A stretch of DNA of 31,533 nucleotides from an uncultured Muribaculaceae bacterium (GTDB taxonomy: Bacteria > Bacteroidota > Bacteroidia > Bacteroidales > Muribaculaceae): the NCBI GenBank assembly GCA_910578365.1, contig CAJTRC010000027.1, forward strand, positions 1-31,533, given 5' to 3'. This document shows positions 8,402 through 16,698 of this stretch, in pieces. How positions within the stretch are numbered: the stretch's first letter is position 1; every line of letters starts with the position of its first letter. Below the pieces are notes generated by a model. The model was not told the origin of the DNA. It was given only the letters and a program-made list of their open reading frames with translations, and ran no database searches. A program made the position numbers and the translations under genes.

Positions 8402-10159
8402 ATGAAGAAACAATTACTTGGCTTTTTTGCCATGTCGCTGACAGGGTGCATGTTTGCCCAAAGCAGTCCCGTAGTTGAATGGGGTAAGCTTATCGATGGT
8501 GATACAAGCGCCGGCGACCAGGCTACATCTGTGAATGTGAATTCCGAAGGTGACGTCTATTGGTTCGGTTCCTATGGCAGCACTGAAGTGGCTCCGGAAG
8601 TACGTTTTGGCGGAACTCCGCTTTACACCGGTGCCCTTTATAATGCCGGAAACTCTCAGAATAATAATTTTACCTTGCTGAAAACAAACGCCGCCGGCGA
8701 GAAACTATGGGTGGTATACAGCAACAGCGGTGACTTTGCCAATAACGCCGGCGGAACAGCGCTGACTTCCGACGGCGGCTGTGTGGTGATTTCAAAAGTA
8801 CGCCACACCGACGGAATGCTCGACCGCAATATAAGCCTTTTCGATGCCGACGGCAATGAAACCGCTGTTGAGTGGATTTGCAATCGCCGCTACTATCGTA
8901 TGATGGTTACCAAGGTAAGTGCTGACGGCCATATCGAATGGAACCGCATGCTGGATTTCAGTACCGAACCTGCTCAGGGTGCCGCAGGAGGTGACGATTC
9001 CGATTTCCGGGCCGATACATTCAAAGTAGGGGCGGTGGCTGTGGATGCCGACGACAATATCTATGTAGCGCTGAACTACCGCAGTCCGCTTACAGTGGCA
9101 AAGGCCGGGGGCGGCTCGGAAACTCTGGTGCCCGTGAACACCGCCAACTGGTCCGGCGACCCTCAGACCGCCTGCGGCGACTTTCTTCTGCTGGGCCTCG
9201 ACAAGCAAGGATATTACCGCAACTCGCTTACACTCGAGGGCACTGCCACCGCCGCTTACTGCAGCAAGCTGAAATATGCCGGCGGCAAACTGTTTGCCCA
9301 AGGTTATATTATCGGTGACGGCAGTGAGCTGAAGGCCGCAGACAAGGTGCTGAAACCCTCGTCGATAATGAGCCCGCTTGTGCTTTGCGCCGATACCGAC
9401 CTGCAGGTGCAGTGGGCCAAATGTTTCCCCGGCGAGCAAGTCGCAGGCAAAAATGCGCTGCAGAACTGCGGTCTTGAATATGTATGCGGTGCCCTGTGGT
9501 TTGTAGGCCAGTACAACCTGAAATTTTCCGACCCCGACGACGACACCAAATTCATCGCATCTACTCAGGGCCAGCTCCGCGAGGGCTTTGTGGTTAAACT
9601 CGACGCTGCAGACGGCAAATGGCTTGCAGCCCGCGATAGCCGCGACGATGAGTTCTGCCAGGGCGGTGCATTCGCCAAGACCGGCCTTACCGGTTATATG
9701 AGCGTGATGGCCAATCCGGAGAAGCCCGACAATATATATGTACTCGGTTATGTAATGAACGCCAACGTGGGTGTGTTCATTCGCCGTTACGATGCTGCAA
9801 CACTGGTGGCAGATCTCAATGGCGAGTTCAACCTTATAACCAAAGGTGGCGCTCCTTCGTTAGTGACCTCTGCTTACGATGCCGCCAATGGAGTATGCTA
9901 TATTGCGGCCCGTGGCAACAAGGCTTTTGGAATGTCAGGAAGTGATGACAGTGCCGCGCCAGCGAGCTGGGGTATACTTGCAGCCAAGGTAAAACTGCCG
10001 GCGGGCATGCAGACCTCGATATCCGACGTATCCGTTGGCGGCTCTGAAAATGCTCCTGTTGAGTACTACAATCTTCAGGGTGTACGTGTGGCCGAACCTG
10101 CAAACGGCATATTCATACGACGCCAAGGCAGCAAGGTTGAAAAAGTGGCAGTCAGATAA
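8402..10159 (+). CDS. Secreted repeat/propeller-like protein with a C-terminal sorting-type tail
   Basis: This 585-residue protein has a signal peptide (residues 1 to about 20, ending C-M-F-A-Q). The body contains repeated units of the form D-x-D-G/N-x-x-Y/V-V/W with aromatic strands (for example G-D-V-Y-W-F-G-S-Y-G, D-D-N-I-Y-V-A-L-N-Y, D-N-I-Y-V-L-G-Y), suggesting a beta-propeller or SBBP-like repeat fold. The last 33 residues (from V-E-Y-Y-N-L-Q-G-V-R-V, then G-I-F-I-R-R-Q-G and K-V-A-V-R) form a conserved tail seen on many secreted Prevotella and Muribaculaceae proteins and related to T9SS sorting domains. Its 3' end overlaps the convergent recX gene by 8 bases. Substrate or partner is unknown; the neighbouring divergent receptor operon could be functionally related. 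Confidence 0.8.
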   Translation: MKKQLLGFFAMSLTGCMFAQSSPVVEWGKLIDGDTSAGDQATSVNVNSEGDVYWFGSYGSTEVAPEVRFGGTPLYTGALYNAGNSQNNNFTLLKTNAAGEKLWVVYSNSGDFANNAGGTALTSDGGCVVISKVRHTDGMLDRNISLFDADGNETAVEWICNRRYYRMMVTKVSADGHIEWNRMLDFSTEPAQGAAGGDDSDFRADTFKVGAVAVDADDNIYVALNYRSPLTVAKAGGGSETLVPVNTANWSGDPQTACGDFLLLGLDKQGYYRNSLTLEGTATAAYCSKLKYAGGKLFAQGYIIGDGSELKAADKVLKPSSIMSPLVLCADTDLQVQWAKCFPGEQVAGKNALQNCGLEYVCGALWFVGQYNLKFSDPDDDTKFIASTQGQLREGFVVKLDAADGKWLAARDSRDDEFCQGGAFAKTGLTGYMSVMANPEKPDNIYVLGYVMNANVGVFIRRYDAATLVADLNGEFNLITKGGAPSLVTSAYDAANGVCYIAARGNKAFGMSGSDDSAAPASWGILAAKVKLPAGMQTSISDVSVGGSENAPVEYYNLQGVRVAEPANGIFIRRQGSKVEKVAVR

Positions 10160-10610
10160 ATTTTTTTATAAGTTCGGGCTCGAAACCGCGCGAAACCGCG
10201 AAACGGAACAGTTTGGTGCGGCCCTCGAAGGTATCGGGCCCGACTATGGAGCGGCGCTTCACATCCATTATGTGGCGCAGGTTTTCTTCGTAGCGCTCCA
10301 TGTCAATCGAGGCGAGGACTTCGGCGCTGATGTCGCGGTCCACGCCTTTGGCATACAGGGCCATAGCGATTTTGCGGCGTCCCCAGCGTGCGAAGTTCAC
10401 TTTGTCGCGCACGAAAGCCTCGCAGAAACGGCGGTCGTCAATAAAACGGCGCTGTATCAGCGAGGCTTTTATTTTTTCGGCTTCAGTGGCTGTGAGGCCC
10501 CACTGCCTGAGTTTTTTCATTATCTCGTCCGAGGAGCGTTCGGCGCGTACGCAGAGTTCTTCGGCGCGCACCAGTGCACGCTCGGGTGTGAGTGGTTTTC
10601 GCTGTATCAT
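10152..10610 (-). CDS. recX: Regulatory protein RecX
   Basis: A 152-residue RecX family protein, a small helical modulator of RecA filaments. Diagnostic features are an N-terminal A-x-x-x-L-x-x-R-x-x-S-x-x-E-I-x-x-K-L helix, then R-R-F-I-D-D-R-R-F and the basic G-R-R-K-I motif, followed by a third helical repeat. Length is normal for the family. The start overlaps the prmC stop (10607-10610) as ATGA, so the two are co-translated. recA is not in the window. The stop lies inside the last codons of the convergent gene ending at 10159. Confidence 0.88.
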   Translation of the reverse strand: MIQRKPLTPERALVRAEELCVRAERSSDEIMKKLRQWGLTATEAEKIKASLIQRRFIDDRRFCEAFVRDKVNFARWGRRKIAMALYAKGVDRDISAEVLASIDMERYEENLRHIMDVKRRSIVGPDTFEGRTKLFRFAVSRGFEPELIKKFI

Positions 10611-11476
10611 ACGGCGGCGGTGGCAAAGCGTTTGCGTCCCAGATAGTCGTTGTGTATCTCTACATTGCCGAAGCCGAGGCCGTATAGCATCTTCGACATG
10701 GCCGCCACCTCCTTGGGATTGATCTCAAAGAAGAGCATGCCGCCGGGGCGCAGTGCCTTGCGGGCGTATTCACTTATGGGCCGGTAGAATTTCAACGGGT
10801 CGCTGTCGGGCACAAAAAGGGCCGTCTTGGGCTCGTGGTCGAGTACGCGGGCATCCATTTCGGTGGCTTCGGAGTCGAGTACATATGGCGGGTTGCTTGC
10901 AATTATGTCGTAAGTCTGAGGAGTGTTTTTCACTTCGCTCAGACCACAGGCGGGGAGCTGCAGGGCGTCGGCCGGTATTAAATTGATATTGCAGCCGAGG
11001 GTTTCGGCGTTTTCGCGGGCCACATCCAAAGCCGCTTGCGATATATCCATGGCATCAATGTCGGCAAACCTGAGCGCTCTGCTGAGGGCCAGGGCTATAC
11101 AGCCGCTGCCGGTACCAACGTCGAGCACCCGCAGGTCGGCCCGCTGTCCGAAGCGGTCAGTGATAAGATCAACCAGCCCGGCAGTTTCGGGGCGCGGAAT
11201 CAGGGTGTCGGGTGTCACTTTCAGATCCATGCCCATAAAGCGAGCGCTGCCTATGGCGTATTGGAGCGGCTCGCCCGCGCATACCCTGCGCAGCAGTTCG
11301 TCGATGTGCTCCTGTGTGAAAGGTTCGAGTCGGTGGTCACCGCGAATCACAATCTGTGCAGGAGTATAGTGCAGCACATCGTCCCATATAATGCGTGCGG
11401 CAGACCCGGCCTCGCCCCGGCCCAGTACGGGCGTAAGCGTGGCTATTATATGTCTGTTGAGTTCCGATACTGTCAT
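10607..11476 (-). CDS. prmC: Peptide chain release factor N5-glutamine methyltransferase
   Basis: A 289-residue class I SAM-dependent methyltransferase of the PrmC/HemK type, which methylates the GGQ glutamine of release factors RF1 and RF2. The N-terminal helical domain spans about 1-80, with the family segment I-P-R-P-E-T at 93-98. The SAM-binding motif D-V-G-T-G-S-G is at 119-125 and the catalytic N-P-P-Y is at 195-198. Full length. It follows obg by 18 bases and is coupled to recX. Confidence 0.95.
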   Translation of the reverse strand: MTVSELNRHIIATLTPVLGRGEAGSAARIIWDDVLHYTPAQIVIRGDHRLEPFTQEHIDELLRRVCAGEPLQYAIGSARFMGMDLKVTPDTLIPRPETAGLVDLITDRFGQRADLRVLDVGTGSGCIALALSRALRFADIDAMDISQAALDVARENAETLGCNINLIPADALQLPACGLSEVKNTPQTYDIIASNPPYVLDSEATEMDARVLDHEPKTALFVPDSDPLKFYRPISEYARKALRPGGMLFFEINPKEVAAMSKMLYGLGFGNVEIHNDYLGRKRFATAAV

Positions 11477-11494
11477 GGCTTGTAAGGTGAGATG

Positions 11495-12712
11495 TTATTG
11501 CTGATCGTCTTCTTCCTCGACGTCTTCGTCCCAGGGATAGAAACCATCGTCATAGTCCTCGCCCCAGCTATCCGGCGAAATCTGGCGCAGGTCTTCGGCT
11601 TCCTCGGCCAGTTCTTCCTCGGTTGGCTCGTATTTGAAAATGAAATCGTCTTCCTCGCGTACACGGTGATGGCCGTCGAGGGGCCGGTGTACAATGTCGG
11701 GTGTCGCCAGGCGGTTGGAGTCGTCGGTTATGGCGCGCCAGAGGGTGTCTTTGAGTTCGGTGATGCCTTGGCCTGTTACCGACGAAATGAACACGAATGG
11801 CACGTCGGCGGGCAGCGTGTCGGCTATCTCGTCCATCAGTTCCTGGTCGAGCATATCGCTTTTGCTGATTGCCAGAATGCGGTGTTTGTCGGCCAGCTGC
11901 GGGTTGAACTGCTGCAGTTCGTTGAGCAGAATGTTGTATTGCTCAACAATATCGTCGGCATCGGCGGGCACCAGAAACAGCAGCACGGCGTTCCGCTCGA
12001 TATGACGGAGGAAGCGCAGACCAAGGCCCTTGCCCTCCGAAGCACCTTCGATTATACCCGGAATGTCTGCCATTACAAAGGAGCGGTTGTCGCGGTAGCT
12101 TACAATGCCAAGCTGCGGTTCCATGGTGGTGAAGGGATAGTCGGCGATTTTAGGTCTGGCAGCCGATACTGCCGACAGCAGAGTGGACTTGCCGGCGTTG
12201 GGGAAGCCTACCAGGCCCACGTCGGCAAGCATCTTCAGCTCCAGAATTACCGAGCGCTCTATAGCCGGTTCGCCGGGCTGAGCATAGCGCGGAGTGCGGT
12301 TGGTGGCGCTTTTGAAGTGCCAGTTGCCCAGACCGCCCCTGCCACCTTTGAGCAGCTTCACTTCTTCGCCGTCTGATGTCACCTCGCAGAGAAATTCGCC
12401 GGTTTCGGCATCGAACACCACAGTGCCGCACGGCACTTCGATTATCACGTCGTCGCCATCCTTGCCGAAACTGCGTCCGGCGCCTCCGCTCTGGCCGTTG
12501 CCAGCGAATATGTGGCGTCGGTACTTCAGTGGCAGCAGGGTCCACATGTTGGCGTTGCCGCGCAGTATGATGTGGCCGCCGCGACCGCCGTCGCCGCCGT
12601 CGGGGCCGCCCTTGGGCACATATTTGGCCCGGTGGAAGTGGCGCGAGCCGGCGCCGCCCTTACCCGAGCGGCAAAGTATCTTTACATAATCTATGAAGTT
12701 TGAGTCTGCCAT
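11495..12712 (-). CDS. obg: GTPase Obg
   Basis: A 405-residue Obg GTPase involved in large ribosomal subunit maturation and stress control. The glycine-rich Obg fold covers about 1-160 (G-G-P-D-G-G-D-G-G-R-G-G at 35-46). The G domain has G1 G-F-P-N-A-G-K-S (169-176), switch T-T (195-196), G3 D-I-P-G (216-219), G4 S-K-S-D (283-286) and G5 S-S-V-T-G. G4 has Ser in place of the usual Asn of NKxD. The C-terminal 60 residues are strongly acidic (E/D-rich). It is followed by prmC and recX. Confidence 0.96.
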   Translation of the reverse strand: MADSNFIDYVKILCRSGKGGAGSRHFHRAKYVPKGGPDGGDGGRGGHIILRGNANMWTLLPLKYRRHIFAGNGQSGGAGRSFGKDGDDVIIEVPCGTVVFDAETGEFLCEVTSDGEEVKLLKGGRGGLGNWHFKSATNRTPRYAQPGEPAIERSVILELKMLADVGLVGFPNAGKSTLLSAVSAARPKIADYPFTTMEPQLGIVSYRDNRSFVMADIPGIIEGASEGKGLGLRFLRHIERNAVLLFLVPADADDIVEQYNILLNELQQFNPQLADKHRILAISKSDMLDQELMDEIADTLPADVPFVFISSVTGQGITELKDTLWRAITDDSNRLATPDIVHRPLDGHHRVREEDDFIFKYEPTEEELAEEAEDLRQISPDSWGEDYDDGFYPWDEDVEEEDDQQ

Positions 12713-12744
12713 TGTATGTAGTCAGTTAGTGTTGTAGTGGTATG

Positions 12745-12774
12745 ACGGGTGGCGATGTAACCGCCTTCCCCCGT
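12745..12774. other. Imperfect hairpin upstream of obg
   Basis: In the 89-base gap between the nucleotidyltransferase stop and the obg start, ACGGG (12745-12749) pairs with CCCGT (12770-12774), and GGCG (12751-12754) with CGCC (12762-12765), around a 7-base loop with a side bulge. No T-run follows on either strand, so it is not a clear terminator. It could be leader structure of the obg transcript. No consensus -7 element was seen in this gap. Confidence 0.3.
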
Positions 12775-12801
12775 GGATATAACAATAAAAAGTGTGTTTT
12801 T

Positions 12802-13857
12802 TCAGCGTCGGCTGAAATTAATATGGTGGCGCATCAGCTCCGAGGCCTGGGCGAAGTCAGCCGGGGTACCCACATCGAGCCAGGTGCCGTTGATGGGGAA
12901 GTAACTTACTTTCTCGCCACGGGCTATTGCGCTCGCAATCAGGTCGGGAGCGTCGGTAGGACGGTCGGAGTCCACGCTGCGCAGAATACGGTTTTCGAAA
13001 ATGTATATGCCGGCGTTGGCGAAGTAGGCGTACGACGGTTTCTCCTCCAGACCGGTCACACGGTCGCCTTCGGTGGTCAGTATCGCAAACGGCACCGACA
13101 CCTGATAGGGTACTGTGGCTATTGTGACTGCCGCCTCCGATTTGCGGTGGTGTATGTACAAGTCTTCGAACGATATTGTGGTAAGGAGGTCGGAATTCAT
13201 CACCAGAGTACAGCCGGCAGGCGGAAGGTCGATGAGGCTCACTGCTCCGATGGTGCCGAGCGGGCGGTCTTCGCGAACCGTGCGCACATTCACCCCGGCT
13301 ACCGGTGTAGCAAAGTGGTCGTCGAGTTGCTCGGCCAGGTAGCGAGTGGTCACTGTAATGTCGTCGATTCCAACAGCTGCAAGGGCCTCGATATTATAGT
13401 CGATGATGGCTTTGCCCTCGATTTGCAGCAACGGCTTGGGGGTGGCCAGTGTCTGTGGACGCAGGCGCTCGCCGCGTCCGCCGGCCATGAGTATCGCGCC
13501 CATAGGCAGCAGGTTCGATGTGTGGTCGAGATTGATTATCCGCCTGAGGGTGCCGTCGGCATTGAGTTCGGGCAGCAGCCGCAGGCCACGCTTTCGGCAG
13601 TCGCGAATCAGCTCCACATCGGGCTTGCCGGCTTGCAGAAAGCGGAAATCGTGTTGAGCGGCCCGGTCGACGGTACATTCCAGCTGCATGCCGGCCAGAA
13701 GAGCCCGGCGCACGTCGCCGTCGGTGAGCGAGCCCCGCACGCAGCCGTCGCTGTCGACGACAAACAGAGTCATGGCGCCGCCCGAGAGGTCGTTCAGGCG
13801 AGCAAGGGCCTCAAGCACCATTGCTCGGCCAGGTATGAGGTACTTTTCGGGATTCAT
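12802..13857 (-). CDS. CBS-domain sugar-1-phosphate nucleotidyltransferase (PtmE-like)
   Basis: This 351-residue protein joins an N-terminal CBS-domain pair (about 1-115) to a nucleotidyltransferase domain. The NTP-binding signature G-A-I-L-M-A-G-G-R-G-E-R-L-R-P starts at 120, followed by T-P-K-P-L-L. The same arrangement is found in PtmE, the glucosamine-1-phosphate guanylyltransferase of the Campylobacter legionaminic-acid pathway, which makes the GDP-sugar used by LegB. Placement directly after neuA/legF-, neuC/legG- and legB-like genes supports that role. The exact nucleotide and sugar cannot be read from the sequence. The start overlaps the upstream stop as ATGA (13854-13857), and it is last in the operon. 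Confidence 0.82.
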   Translation of the reverse strand: MNPEKYLIPGRAMVLEALARLNDLSGGAMTLFVVDSDGCVRGSLTDGDVRRALLAGMQLECTVDRAAQHDFRFLQAGKPDVELIRDCRKRGLRLLPELNADGTLRRIINLDHTSNLLPMGAILMAGGRGERLRPQTLATPKPLLQIEGKAIIDYNIEALAAVGIDDITVTTRYLAEQLDDHFATPVAGVNVRTVREDRPLGTIGAVSLIDLPPAGCTLVMNSDLLTTISFEDLYIHHRKSEAAVTIATVPYQVSVPFAILTTEGDRVTGLEEKPSYAYFANAGIYIFENRILRSVDSDRPTDAPDLIASAIARGEKVSYFPINGTWLDVGTPADFAQASELMRHHINFSRR

Positions 13858-14546
13858 TTTCGTGCGTTGATTATAGATTCGGCTATGGTCCAGTCGAGCG
13901 GGGTGTCAAGGTCAATGCTGTTTTCGCGAGGCATTACCGAGGGCACACGCCGTGCAAAGCATCCCATGGGCATCTGTCGCAGCGAGGTAGGATTGATTAC
14001 ATATACCGCTCCGTTGTATTGCCAGGCCTCGGGGGCATCCTGACGGCGGGTATATGTGCCGGGGCCCTTGCATATTCCCAGGAAGCCGTCGGCATTGGTT
14101 TCGAAGCAGTCGTAGTATGGATTAGCAGCAGAGGGCATCACGCTCACCACCATGTCGATGTCGGGCCGGTACAGCTTCAGCGCAGCCTCTACATCGGCTA
14201 CAGTCCGCAGAGGCGATGTAGGCTGCAGCAGCAGCACACAGTCGTAAGTCATGCCACGGCTGTCGGCCCAGTCCATGGCGTGCAGCAGCACCTCGCGTGT
14301 GCCGGTGGTGTCGTCGGCAAGTTCGGCCGGACGGGTGTATGGTACCTCTATGCCCCATTCGCGTCCAATCCGTGCAATCTCGGCGTCGTCGGTGCTGAGT
14401 ATTATGTCGTCGGTGTCGGCGGCCACTGCTTTGGCCACTTCGATGCTGTATGCAATCAGAGGCTTGCCATCGAGCAGGCGTATGTTTTTGCGGGGAATCC
14501 CCTTGCTGCCTCCGCGGGCTGGTATTATTATCAACGGTCGGTGCAT
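13854..14546 (-). CDS. CMP-nonulosonate cytidylyltransferase (NeuA/LegF-like)
   Basis: A 230-residue acylneuraminate cytidylyltransferase that activates a nine-carbon keto sugar with CTP to give the CMP-sugar. The signature I-I-P-A-R-G-G-S-K-G-I-P-R-K-N-I is at about 7-22 and the family segment L-L-Q-P-T-S-P-L-R follows near residue 105. Length is typical of the single-domain enzymes (LegF/PtmB type). Neighbours with CBS-nucleotidyltransferase, LegB and LegG similarity favour a legionaminic-type sugar over neuraminic acid, but specificity is inferred. Its start lies 16 bases inside the end of the neuC/legG-like gene. Confidence 0.9.
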   Translation of the reverse strand: MHRPLIIIPARGGSKGIPRKNIRLLDGKPLIAYSIEVAKAVAADTDDIILSTDDAEIARIGREWGIEVPYTRPAELADDTTGTREVLLHAMDWADSRGMTYDCVLLLQPTSPLRTVADVEAALKLYRPDIDMVVSVMPSAANPYYDCFETNADGFLGICKGPGTYTRRQDAPEAWQYNGAVYVINPTSLRQMPMGCFARRVPSVMPRENSIDLDTPLDWTIAESIINARK

Positions 14547-15691
14547 ATATGGTGGAATTTTTTAGTTTTCAGAGCCTCGGGGTCGCATGACGTTATGGCG
14601 TTTACCATAAGGGTGAGCGTGTCGGGGCGGTAGTATGGGTTGCAGGCCTTAGCTGCGATGTCGCGGAATTCAGGGCTGAGCGCGCGAGCTATGGCGCGGC
14701 GGATGTCGTCGGCGCTGTCGCCGCAGTCGATTACCGATGGTGCGCGGTCGCGGCCGTCCTGGCGCATGCCTATGTTTACTGTAGGAATGCCGGCCGACGG
14801 CACTTCGAGTATACCGCTGCTGCTGTTGCCTATTACAGCCTCGACGTATGGCAGAATCGACTGGTAGCGGCGCAGACCCAGCGAGCGCACAGTCAGTACC
14901 CGTTGCGGATTTGCTGCGGTATATGCCTCGATTTCGTTGATGATGCCTTGTGAGCGCGAATCATTGTTGGGGTAGGTGATAATCAGCTGCCGGTCGGCAA
15001 AACTGTCGAGTGCCTCGAGCATGGCGCGGCAGCGTATTGTCGGGTCGGCGGGGTCGAGAGTGGCGGGGTGGAATGTCGCCAGCAGAGTGGGGCGGTCGAG
15101 GCTTATATTCAGCGACGCCTCGATTTCAGCCTTTGGCATAGGTTTGAAATTGCAGAAATTCCACACTCCTATGGCACCGGTGTTTATCACCCTCGAAGGT
15201 TGTTCGCCCATGGCTATGAGGCGTTGTCGGGCCTTCTCGGTTGAAGTGAAGTGAAGAGCCGAGAGCTTGCTTATGGCGTGGCGTATATTGTCGTCGATGG
15301 CTCCGTAGGTGAGTTCGCCGCCGTGGAGGTGAGCAATCGGAATGCCCAGCATGGTGGCCGCCGAGGCTATGGCCAGCATCTCGTAGCGGTCGCCCAGAAT
15401 CAGCAGCAGGTCGGGCTGCAGCCGGGCCAGTTCGCGGGCCGAGCCCTCCAGGCATACACCCATGGCCACGGCCCGGTCAGCCGGAGTGTCGCCTCCCGGC
15501 ATGGGCACACGTGCGGCTATATCAAAGCCGTCGGCCTCGATTTCAGACAGCGTGTTGCCGAACTGCTGCAGCAGGTGCATGTTGGTGGCAAGTATGCTCA
15601 CGTCGAATCCGGGCAGCTTGTCGAGAGCCCGGGCCAAGGGCGACAGCAATCCCCAGTCGGCGCGTGTGCCGGTTGCGACGGTTATTCTCAT
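14531..15691 (-). CDS. Hydrolysing UDP/GDP-N-acetylhexosamine 2-epimerase (NeuC/LegG-like)
   Basis: A 386-residue epimerase of the NeuC/LegG/WecB type, which removes the nucleotide and inverts C2 to release a free mannosamine-type sugar for nonulosonate synthesis. The start at 15691 (M-R-I-T-V-A-T-G-T-R-A-D-W-G) is chosen because the family begins this way; the longer frame from 15787 adds unrelated residues. Family motifs include T-G-T-R-A-D-W-G-L-L near the start, H-L-H-G-G-E and G-N-S-S-S-G-I-L-E-V-P. It follows the legB-like gene by 16 bases and overlaps the neuA/legF-like gene. Confidence 0.9.
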   Translation of the reverse strand: MRITVATGTRADWGLLSPLARALDKLPGFDVSILATNMHLLQQFGNTLSEIEADGFDIAARVPMPGGDTPADRAVAMGVCLEGSARELARLQPDLLLILGDRYEMLAIASAATMLGIPIAHLHGGELTYGAIDDNIRHAISKLSALHFTSTEKARQRLIAMGEQPSRVINTGAIGVWNFCNFKPMPKAEIEASLNISLDRPTLLATFHPATLDPADPTIRCRAMLEALDSFADRQLIITYPNNDSRSQGIINEIEAYTAANPQRVLTVRSLGLRRYQSILPYVEAVIGNSSSGILEVPSAGIPTVNIGMRQDGRDRAPSVIDCGDSADDIRRAIARALSPEFRDIAAKACNPYYRPDTLTLMVNAITSCDPEALKTKKFHHICTDR

Positions 15692-15707
15692 CGGCGACGG
15701 ATATGGT

Positions 15708-16697
15708 TTATACGTTATATATGCCGGCCTTGTACATGGCCAGGTTTTCGGGCTTGATAAACCACTCGATGGTTTGCTGCAGCCCACTCTCTATGCTTAC
15801 TTGCGGACGCCAGTCGGTGAGCGCTGAAATCACGCTGTTGTCGCCGCAGAGGCGCCGTACCTCGCTGTTGCCGGGGCGCAGTCGGGCCGGGTCGGTAACC
15901 CATTCCACCTCCGAATCCATCAGCCGGGCTATGGTGCGCAGTGTGTCGGCCATGCTTATTTCGGTGCCGGTGGCAATGTTGATGTCGCGACCTTCGATGC
16001 CCTCGGCGTTGGCCAGGGCCACGAATCCGCGTGTGGTGTCGGTGACGAAGTTGAAGTCGCGGGTGGGAGTAAGGTCGCCTACTTTAATCCGTCGCTCGCC
16101 GGCGGCAATTTGGGTTATGATTGTAGGTATGATTGCGCGTGCGCTCTGCCGGGGTCCGTAGGTATTGAATGGGCGTGCGATGACCACGGGCAGTCCGAAG
16201 CTCAGGAAGAAGCTCTCGGCGATTGCGTCGGCGCTGATTTTGGTGGCTGAGTATGGCGACTGCGGCTGGCGCGGGTGCTTCTCGTCGATGGGCACGTACA
16301 GGGCTGTGCCGTAGACTTCGCTGGTCGAAGTCACCACAAGACGGTCAAGGCCCTCGTCGCGGGCTGCCTGACACATATTGAGGGTGCCTTTGACATTGGT
16401 GTCTACGTAGCTGTCGGGCGCCACATAGCTGAACGGTATGGCAATGAGGGCCGCCAGATGGAAGGCGGTGCCTATGCCGCGGCAGATAGTACGGCAGAAA
16501 TTGGGGTCGCGCACATCGCCGCATACCACTTCCAGATTGGGGTGCTGTACCTGCTCGAGCCAGCCCCAGGAGTTGAACGAGTTGTACTGTGCCAGGGCGC
16601 GAACGCGGTAGCCTTGGCTGAGGAGCAGTTCGGTGAGGTGGCTGCCGATAAAGCCGTCGGCGCCGGTCACCAGTACGGGTTTGTTTATATCAATCAT
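15708..16697 (-). CDS. NAD-dependent sugar-nucleotide 4,6-dehydratase (LegB-like)
   Basis: A 329-residue extended short-chain dehydrogenase. The start at 16697 is chosen because it places the Rossmann motif T-G-A-D-G-F-I-G at 11-18; upstream codons to 16727 belong to the preceding gene. The catalytic region has T-S-T-S-E-V-Y-G (123-130) and Y-S-A-T-K (149-153). The A-Q-Y-N-S-F-N-S-W-G-W-L segment and the ending Y-K-A-G-I-Y-N-V are typical of LegB, which starts legionaminic-acid synthesis from a nucleotide-linked GlcNAc. One base separates it from the lipocalin-like gene stop. The next pathway genes (legC, legI and legH types) are not beside it. Confidence 0.88.
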   Translation of the reverse strand: MIDINKPVLVTGADGFIGSHLTELLLSQGYRVRALAQYNSFNSWGWLEQVQHPNLEVVCGDVRDPNFCRTICRGIGTAFHLAALIAIPFSYVAPDSYVDTNVKGTLNMCQAARDEGLDRLVVTSTSEVYGTALYVPIDEKHPRQPQSPYSATKISADAIAESFFLSFGLPVVIARPFNTYGPRQSARAIIPTIITQIAAGERRIKVGDLTPTRDFNFVTDTTRGFVALANAEGIEGRDINIATGTEISMADTLRTIARLMDSEVEWVTDPARLRPGNSEVRRLCGDNSVISALTDWRPQVSIESGLQQTIEWFIKPENLAMYKAGIYNV

Positions 16698-16698
16698 T

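Noticed and set aside
10180..10205. Tandem repeat of CGAAACCGCG in recX
   Set aside because: Two copies only, within coding sequence for the conserved C-terminal helix, with no further copies.
12790..12815. Terminator overlapping the nucleotidyltransferase stop
   Set aside because: TTCAGC and GCTGAA can pair around GTCG, but the stem is short and on the minus strand is followed by A residues before a later T-run, so termination there is doubtful.
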